From contig WKLE02000484.1 of the NCBI GenBank assembly GCA_014885115.2, positions 12,857 through 38,210 on the forward strand: a stretch of 25,354 nucleotides of DNA, in the 5' to 3' direction. The notes under the pieces were generated by a model that saw only the letters and a program-made list of their open reading frames with translations, was not told the DNA's origin and did no database searches. Numbering within the stretch: position 1 is the stretch's first letter; the number at the start of each line of letters is the position of its first letter. Made by a program: the position numbers and the translations under genes. This stretch comes from Asterionellopsis glacialis. Its lineage: Eukaryota; Bacillariophyta; Plagiogrammaphyceae; Rhaphoneidales; Asterionellopsidaceae. Below are positions 19,470 to 25,354 of this stretch, in pieces.

Positions 19470-20012
19470 TTACGATTCATCTGGATTACCTGCAACAGAT
19501 ACAAGATTAATACAATATCTCGACCCTTTCTTATCAGGTAAATTATGACCTAAATGTGTGCCGTCTACACTGACGGTCTCACCATTGGGTAATACACGAA
19601 CATAATCCCAATTGACTTCATCATCACGAAAGGATGGCCATCCATGATTACGCGATTCTTCCACAAATTCTTGAAATGTCCGTCCCTTTGGTGCCGAGAA
19701 TAATAATTTACCGGTATTTGAATCATAAAAATCAATTATCTTGTTGTATGTTTGGTCGGGTGTTTCTTCTTGTAAAAATTTAGTGGTTAACCAATATCCA
19801 GCACGTTCGGCATAATGACGATTAAAATTACAAATGCGATCTGCTGTATCCCAATCACAACCCCAACGTAAATTTTTCATCACGGGTACATGAGACGTCC
19901 CATGTTCTTTTTTGCTCATGATGGATTCATCACCCATGACAGCTGGAGGCGGATAACTCTGCGATGTTGCGACACCAAGTAACGACCCGAAAAAGGATAA
20001 AAGACGTGTCAT
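19470..20012 (-). CDS. Secreted or organellar MsrB-like (methionine sulfoxide reductase B fold) protein
   Basis: A 180-aa protein from the first ATG of the frame at 20012. The N-terminus MTRLLSFFGSLLGVATSQSY has Arg3 and a hydrophobic core, a probable signal peptide. From about 100 on, MsrB landmarks are in order: GKLLFS (101-106), HGWPSFRDD (123-131), GTHLGHNLPD (151-160) and GSRYCINLVSVAG (163-175), where Cys167 sits at the position of the MsrB catalytic Cys. The two CxxC zinc sites of typical MsrBs are absent: the first is replaced around DSNTGKLLF and the second by VSVDGTHLGH. Residues 50-70, with Cys52 and Cys61 (WGCDWDTADRICNFNRHYAE), form an extra N-terminal segment that could supply a resolving Cys. 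Reduction of methionine-R-sulfoxide is therefore possible but not assured. Its 3' end faces the bestrophin-family gene. Confidence 0.7.
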   Translation of the reverse strand: MTRLLSFFGSLLGVATSQSYPPPAVMGDESIMSKKEHGTSHVPVMKNLRWGCDWDTADRICNFNRHYAERAGYWLTTKFLQEETPDQTYNKIIDFYDSNTGKLLFSAPKGRTFQEFVEESRNHGWPSFRDDEVNWDYVRVLPNGETVSVDGTHLGHNLPDKKGSRYCINLVSVAGNPDES

Positions 20013-21184
20013 CTTGCTTTGCTGTCTTGTTCGATTGATGGTTGTTCTTTTACTATCTAGAGACTGTGTTCCTCGAGGGTGTTCTCGAAAGAAGAGTTTG
20101 GGTAGGTTTACAGAATGAAGTTGGGAGGACTCTAGAGAGTTCTCGGGCAACCTGCACGACTAATTACCGATATGTGAAGATGACGACAGTAGAGAGCATG
20201 AAACTCTTCTTTGGAGATGACGGCGAGCCTAATAAAAATAAGATCCTTCGTACCCTCTAGAGGACCTACCAGCAGGTACAACCAACAAGCATTGACACTA
20301 GTCTTACCTGGTACTTATCAAGTTCAACAGACAGGTACATAGCTACGGAGTATCATCTGGTACGTGCTGCAACTGAGAACACGTCATCTTTTATTTAAAA
20401 CTTAAATATAAGGATATCAATCACTCTCTTCATTATTTTAAATAAATACAAAAGGATGTAATCTCTTCGTGATAATAGTGGACGACCGATAATGGATGCA
20501 GTAGTAGTATTACCCAGTATAGGTAATTCAGTTCTTCTTAAAAGCATTTTCTCCTCTGGTAATATGTATGATATTAATTTGACATAATGATCTGTACGAA
20601 AATATAGTGACTAGCATGTCCTTGAAAATTCGCATTCAAGGACATTTTCAAAATTAAGAGAGGCAGCCGTCCTACCGGGCGCAAAACACACTTATCTTCT
20701 GGTTTTACTGTACTCTTAATCCTCTATAAACATAGTCATACAGTCAGTGCCAATTAACCGCACAGCATAAACTACTGTATACTACTTTAGTACAGACGAC
20801 AGGTGACCAGTCAGATGGACCAAGTTAGGAGCATGTCATGGTGGATGGTACTGCATACAAGTAGCAACAATGTTGTACAGGTAGTCATACAGTACTGGAT
20901 GTGCCCGTACGTGAATAGAGCAAAAACTAGGACCAAGCCCTCATTTCTGTATTGAAGCGAGAGAACTTGTCGAGCTTGGTTTTTAGTCTTTATTCATACC
21001 GATATCTTTTTTAACACAAGCACACACGCCACAGAAAAGCACATAAGGTACCCGACAGGGCAGAAAACGCCAAGAAAAGCGTTTATCAGAGAGCAAAACC
21101 TCGTACGCATCACAGGGTCGACTAGAGAAAACAAGAGATTATCTATCTACCAAACAGATTGTTTTGTAGCTATACAAAAAAGGT
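20013..21184. other. Divergent promoter region
   Basis: About 1.17 kb between the divergent MsrB-like and glomulin-like genes. It holds the palindrome TACCTGGTA (20305-20313), CAGGTAC (20332-20338), CTCTAGAG (20130-20137) and an 11-bp perfect hairpin (20616-20645). No gene is supported. Confidence 0.5.
20616..20645. repeat. Perfect 11-bp hairpin
   Basis: Arms ATGTCCTTGAA (20616-20626) and TTCAAGGACAT (20635-20645) flank an 8-nt loop AATTCGCA. It lies in a promoter-rich spacer. No T-run follows, so a Pol III-type terminator is not suggested, and the function is unknown. Confidence 0.8.
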
Positions 21185-24100
21185 ATGAAGGCTGGTATGC
21201 CGCCAACTGCATCTTCTTCTCGAGGAGGGTTCAGCCGCACAACTCCTTCTCAAGCACAACAGGAAAAACGTAATCACCAGCCACCACCATCAGCAGCAAC
21301 GTTACAAGATTCTTTAGTTGCTTACAACCATAATCAACTGGGTGGCCATCCCTCGGATCATCATAGTCGGCATCATCACAAAAGAAAAAGTCACACCCCA
21401 GAACGAACAGATTCAACAAATTCGTATCCAAGCGAGTTATGGGAAGATTTTGCAGAACGTAATTTTCAAATGGATGCCGAGGGTGCTTTTTTAGAAGTGT
21501 TGTCAAGTTTGGCTTCCTTACCAGAATTGCCAATACCTCAAAAAACAAAATGGTTATGGAATCAGTTAACGTCCCTGAATACGACTGCTCCACCAATCGA
21601 CAAAGAAGTTGTACATGAATGGTGGACAGGTACACGTTTGATTGGTGGATTACTGACTAAAATGTCACCATCCGAAGCACATGTATGTGTCAGTCAAGCT
21701 TTGGTATTTTCATCATCAACAACAACAGCCGATGACCAGGATGAAGAGTTTGATCAAGACATGGAAGAGGAAGGAGACAGTGACAGTGACAACAACGACA
21801 GGAAATCGAATAGAAGCAACAAAACATATTTGTATCTTTGCTTGCTAACCTGTTCATGGATATTACGTCAACGTCCTAAACCATTACCTAAAAAATGGAG
21901 GCGATGGCAAAGTATGTTATGCGAAACAATTGCCATGTACCAAAGATATATATTGCAAATAAATAACGATCAAGATTCTTACAAAGTGACAGAAGACCCA
22001 TCTGTACAAGAATGCCACAATTCAACAGAATTATGGTTACAACATATTGTGCCAGCATGTCGACATGTACAGAAGGAATTGCCAACAACAACAGATGCAA
22101 CACATGTTGCCATATTATCCGGTATTATAGGCACAACAAGTGCATTGGTAAAGGAAAATGTAACTGTTGGACGTGAATCAAACGACCCATTAGAATTTTT
22201 AAAGGGTATAGGACCAACAGTCGCATACAGATATGAAAAATGGACATGGTGTCATCCATGGAGAGCGTATTCAAGTGCCAAACGATTCTCGTCATCTATG
22301 GATGAATACTATAATGGTGAAGAAAATCCGTTCATGATTGGCGAACGTATGGATTATTTAACTCACAAGAGCGATTTAGGTTGGTGGTCAACAGGATCAC
22401 GACAACGCTATCATGATATTGTAGCCGGGATGAATACATCATGGGATGACGTAGGTTTAGCCTATATGGCATATGTAGGATTTGATTTTCGACCATTGGT
22501 TTTGTCTTGGGAAAATCAATGGAAACTATGGTTCCCTCACATCCCCACATTGATGTTTGAAGGGTCCTATGAACCTAAATTTTATATCGCAGGATTTACA
22601 CTATTACAAAAATTACTTCAAATTGTACCAGATCAAATTTTAGAATGGAATACTGATTGGGTCGTCCAGAGGACAGCATCCACATCTACTCAGTACACTG
22701 GTCCACAACATTCACACCCTTTATCGCCCATTGGGACATTCCAACTCCTTACGAATGGTGTCGTGTCCGCATCTCAAAGAGAACGGCAACAACAATTCCC
22801 AACGATTGATGCACCGACGTTAGTGTCATATTTGAAACTTTTACTTTCCAAATACATTCCACAAGCTCAAGTAAAAATTATTCAAACACTTGTGCAAGAT
22901 AATCCACATGAAGGATTAACACCTAAATTGCTAGACTTACTACGGCCTATTGTAGGATCATTCGGCGTAGAAGAAGATTTGTGGACATTCCTGTCTAAAT
23001 TTATCCAGGAAATGATGGATTGCTTTTCGGCCGTGGGTGAACTTCGTGAAAAAGATAAATTATTGAAAAATACAGAAGTGTATGTGTGTGTTGTAACTAT
23101 GTTGCAATTATATCTCATGGTTAAATATATCATACCGACACGTGTTGATATGGAAGGAATCTTTTTATTTTATGATAGTTTAAAAAAGACCTTGGAAATG
23201 TGGAAACAAGCAAATCAAGATGCAGCTGCACAAGAAGGGCTAAGTGTCGCACCTAGTGGTGAAAATGGTACGACCACACCATACCCTGAACACGAATATT
23301 ATCGATTGTATTTGTTAGAAGGTGCATTGCAACAGACTGTTGGTACTGCGGAAGACATACAAAACATGATTGCGGGCGAATCTGCAAAGATAGTAAGGGA
23401 TTACGATGACGATGATGACGTCTATGGAGAAGATGAAGACAAAACTTTAGCATCAAGTATTCTTAGTAGTGTTAAGAAAAAGGACAGCATGGCACAAAGT
23501 GATGATTGCATTTTTCCAGTATCATCAGCGTTGAGCCAACAACAGCAGAAACAAGAAAAGAAGAAGGCGGTTCCATTTGGTCCAGAATTACCACCAGCTA
23601 CTAGTGAGCATATAAAGATACCTTCAAGTGGTGCTAGTATCCGAGTATACGCAGCTGGTGACAAGCCTGAGCCCGGCTCACCATTATCACCTAAACGTAC
23701 CTTTAGCAGTGGTGCGAGTATTCGAGTTTACCCGAATGATGTCGATGAATCTGCTCGCTTTGCTTCTAAATTGCAGACCTCCAATAGGCGCATTCCATCT
23801 AGTAGTGAAAGTGTTCGAGTGTACCCAGTGGAAGAATCTACCCCCATTGCTGCTAATGAAAAAGCTCCCCGTCGAAGGAGTTTTGATGTTCGTCAATCAT
23901 CGTCACAACCGGTGCCTTCTGCGGTTGATGGTGGTGCTAATGTTCGAGTATATCCTGGAAATGATGAAACTGCACCGTTTGCTTCTAAGTTGCAGGCCTC
24001 TACTGAGCGTATGCCATCTAGTAGTGCAAGTGTTCGAGTTTACCCAGCAGAAGAATCTGCCCCCTTCGCTACTAACGAGAAAGCTCCCCGTCGAAGGAGT

Positions 24101-25354
24101 TTTGATGTTCGTCAATCATCGTCACAACCATTACCTCCTGCGGTTGATGGTAGTGCTAATGTTCGAGTATATCCTGGCAATGACGAACCTGCACCCTTTG
24201 CTTCTAAGTTGCAGGCCTCTACTGAGCGCATTTCATCTAGTAGTGCAAGTGTTCGAGTATACCCAGCAGATCATAATGACGTACCTCCTACAACAGGGCA
24301 TAAACAACGAAGAGAAAGCTACTCAGGTGCTGGGGGAGGTAATGGTGCTAGTATTAATACCCCCAAACTCGATGCAACAATTTTAGCATCTCATAATGCT
24401 GAACAAGAGAAGCAGCAAAGTGGTCCTCGTAGACCAAGTGCGACTGGTGGTCACACCACGATGCCGGCTGATATCAGTGCAAAAAACAATGAACCACTGA
24501 AACAATCTGGCCATCGACGTCGTCCAAGTGCGGCCGGTGGTAGTTATCCCAATGCTGAAATGAACAACCATATTGCAATGGCAGATACTAGTACTTCTCT
24601 TAAGCCTGGTGATCCACTGAAACAATCTGGCCATCGACGACGTCCAAGTGCGGCCGGTGGTGGTTATCCCAATTCTGAAATAAACAACCAAACTGCAATG
24701 GCAGGTAGTAGTACTCCTGTTACGCCTGGTGATTCACTGAAACAATCTGGCCATCGACGACGTCCAAGTGCGGCCGGTGGTAGTTATCCCAATTCTGAAA
24801 TAAACAACCATACTGCAATGGCAGGTAGTAGTTCTCCTGTTACGCCTGGTGACCCACTGAAACAATCGGGCCATCAACGACGACCAAGTGCGGCAAGTGG
24901 TAGTCATCCCAATATTGAAATGAAGAACCATACTGCAATGGCAGGTAATAGTACTCCTGTTACGCCTGGTGACCCACTGAAACAATCGGGCCATCAACGA
25001 CGACCAAGTGTGGCAGGTGGTAGTCATCCCAATGTTGAAATGAACAACCATACTGCAATGGCAGGTAGTAGTACTCCTGTTAAGCCTGGTGATTCACTGA
25101 AACAATCTGGCCATCGACGACGACCAAGTGCGGCAGGTGGTAGTCATCCCAATGTTGAAATGAACATCCACACTACTATGGCAGGTAGTAGTACTCATGT
25201 TAAGCCTGGTGATTCACTGAAACAATCGGGCCATCGACGACATCCAAGTACTACCACTAATGGCGCTAATACCGGAGGAGGTGAAGTACACCATACATCC
25301 AATTCGATAGCTATGCCAAATAGATTCAGTATTGATCAGCAGCAACAGCAGAAC
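21185..25354 (+). CDS. Glomulin/ALF4-like helical protein with repeat-rich C-terminus (3' end outside window)
   Basis: The frame is open from ATG 21185 to the window end, 1390 codons, and continues beyond; a second ATG lies four codons in. After a His/Ser/Gln-rich leader, residues of about 80-740 are helical with acidic insertions (about 185-205). Segments such as WDDVGLAYMAYVGFD (about 419-433), a helix pair near YIAGFTLLQKLLQIVP (about 467-482) and TLVSYLKLLLSKYIPQAQ (about 542-559) resemble, in order and spacing, the glomulin/ALF4 family. Glomulin binds RBX1 and restrains cullin-RING ubiquitin ligases. The similarity is judged by eye and is weak. The C-terminal part is low-complexity and repetitive: seven '(S/N)(V/I)RVY' motifs within about 815-1025, with RRRSFDV twice, then a 40-residue repeat carrying RRRPS. 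No signal peptide or membrane segment is visible. Introns are not needed in the visible part. Confidence 0.6.
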   Translation, partial: MKAGMPPTASSSRGGFSRTTPSQAQQEKRNHQPPPSAATLQDSLVAYNHNQLGGHPSDHHSRHHHKRKSHTPERTDSTNSYPSELWEDFAERNFQMDAEGAFLEVLSSLASLPELPIPQKTKWLWNQLTSLNTTAPPIDKEVVHEWWTGTRLIGGLLTKMSPSEAHVCVSQALVFSSSTTTADDQDEEFDQDMEEEGDSDSDNNDRKSNRSNKTYLYLCLLTCSWILRQRPKPLPKKWRRWQSMLCETIAMYQRYILQINNDQDSYKVTEDPSVQECHNSTELWLQHIVPACRHVQKELPTTTDATHVAILSGIIGTTSALVKENVTVGRESNDPLEFLKGIGPTVAYRYEKWTWCHPWRAYSSAKRFSSSMDEYYNGEENPFMIGERMDYLTHKSDLGWWSTGSRQRYHDIVAGMNTSWDDVGLAYMAYVGFDFRPLVLSWENQWKLWFPHIPTLMFEGSYEPKFYIAGFTLLQKLLQIVPDQILEWNTDWVVQRTASTSTQYTGPQHSHPLSPIGTFQLLTNGVVSASQRERQQQFPTIDAPTLVSYLKLLLSKYIPQAQVKIIQTLVQDNPHEGLTPKLLDLLRPIVGSFGVEEDLWTFLSKFIQEMMDCFSAVGELREKDKLLKNTEVYVCVVTMLQLYLMVKYIIPTRVDMEGIFLFYDSLKKTLEMWKQANQDAAAQEGLSVAPSGENGTTTPYPEHEYYRLYLLEGALQQTVGTAEDIQNMIAGESAKIVRDYDDDDDVYGEDEDKTLASSILSSVKKKDSMAQSDDCIFPVSSALSQQQQKQEKKKAVPFGPELPPATSEHIKIPSSGASIRVYAAGDKPEPGSPLSPKRTFSSGASIRVYPNDVDESARFASKLQTSNRRIPSSSESVRVYPVEESTPIAANEKAPRRRSFDVRQSSSQPVPSAVDGGANVRVYPGNDETAPFASKLQASTERMPSSSASVRVYPAEESAPFATNEKAPRRRSFDVRQSSSQPLPPAVDGSANVRVYPGNDEPAPFASKLQASTERISSSSASVRVYPADHNDVPPTTGHKQRRESYSGAGGGNGASINTPKLDATILASHNAEQEKQQSGPRRPSATGGHTTMPADISAKNNEPLKQSGHRRRPSAAGGSYPNAEMNNHIAMADTSTSLKPGDPLKQSGHRRRPSAAGGGYPNSEINNQTAMAGSSTPVTPGDSLKQSGHRRRPSAAGGSYPNSEINNHTAMAGSSSPVTPGDPLKQSGHQRRPSAASGSHPNIEMKNHTAMAGNSTPVTPGDPLKQSGHQRRPSVAGGSHPNVEMNNHTAMAGSSTPVKPGDSLKQSGHRRRPSAAGGSHPNVEMNIHTTMAGSSTHVKPGDSLKQSGHRRHPSTTTNGANTGGGEVHHTSNSIAMPNRFSIDQQQQQN
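23716..24270 (+). repeat. 219-nt tandem repeat, about 2.5 copies, in coding sequence
   Basis: Copies of a 73-codon unit align with a period of 219 nt: GTTCGAGT at 23942 and 24161, and a second copy of the motif at 23813, 24032 and 24251. Each unit has two RVYP motifs, a FASKLQ block and, in the first two units, APRRRSFDVRQSSSQP. The last unit is truncated. The first boundary is off by 3 nt, a one-codon indel, so the frame is preserved throughout. Confidence 0.85.
24491..25250 (+). repeat. 120-nt tandem repeat, six full copies plus one partial
   Basis: A 40-codon unit repeats with an exact 120-nt period, starting at 24491, 24611, 24731, 24851, 24971, 25091 and 25211. The unit reads roughly PLKQSGHRRRPSAAGG, then a .YPN.E.NNHTAMAGSS segment, then TPV.PGD. 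A degenerate copy (QQSGPRRPSATGG) lies just upstream near 24412-24451. The constant period with only point differences shows recent expansion under a frame constraint. The basophilic RRxS core is kept in most copies. Confidence 0.92.

Noticed and set aside
23628..24386. + strand frame of 252 codons rich in Leu and Val, plus minus-strand frames over the repeats
   Set aside because: Shadows of the repeats in the large + strand gene, which is open in its own frame from 21185 to the window end.

Overview
The window looks like nuclear DNA of a protist alga, most likely a diatom or related stramenopile. The evidence is AT-rich spacers, mostly intronless genes, three short GT-AG introns of 111-121 nt, many Asn/Gln/acidic low-complexity stretches, and a phosphoglycerate mutase with a mitochondrial-type presequence (lower glycolysis in mitochondria is a diatom trait). 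No operon, phage, CRISPR, rRNA or tRNA signal was seen. The lineage call is an inference from these features.

Layout. 1-1404: no supported gene, but a cluster of perfect inverted repeats at 912-983. 1405-2988 (-): dPGM-type phosphoglycerate mutase. 4024-4732 (-) and 5575-6726 (-): two members of a paralogous family of small lipid-anchored proteins. 7557-7916 (-): small orphan protein. 7917-9862: long gene-poor spacer with palindromes and a microsatellite. 9863-10318 (+): two-exon DASH/Dam1-complex subunit Dad1. 10526-10676: assembly gap. 10763-13489 (-): two-exon Nop4/RBM28-type nucleolar RNA-binding protein. 14035-15168 (+): leucine-rich-repeat protein. 15778-16467 (-): third member of the lipid-anchored family. 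17724-19190 (+): bestrophin-family anion channel gene whose first two membrane segments lie in a shifted frame. 19470-20012 (-): secreted MsrB-like protein without zinc cysteines. 21185-25354 (+, runs off the window): large helical protein resembling glomulin/ALF4, with two kinds of tandem repeats in its C-terminal half.

The best candidate for something undescribed is the three-gene family at 4024-4732, 5575-6726 and 15778-16467. All three start with a Met-Gly acylation site, share an N-terminal module around 'EKQLWPD..LFDK.P', and end in a module built on '(R/K)(R/K)(E/D)S.GL', with a disordered linker between. The first member gains its Met-Gly start only when a 121-nt intron is removed. 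The C-terminal Ser sits in a basophilic-kinase consensus, and a similar RRRPS site is repeated about seven times in the large protein at the right end. Any functional link between the two is speculation.

The spacers carry recurrent perfect 9-mers TACC(A/T)GGTA (five found by eye, all intergenic) and CTCTCTAGAGAG-type palindromes. The other genes are unrelated housekeeping or cell-biology genes with separate promoters, as expected in a eukaryote.
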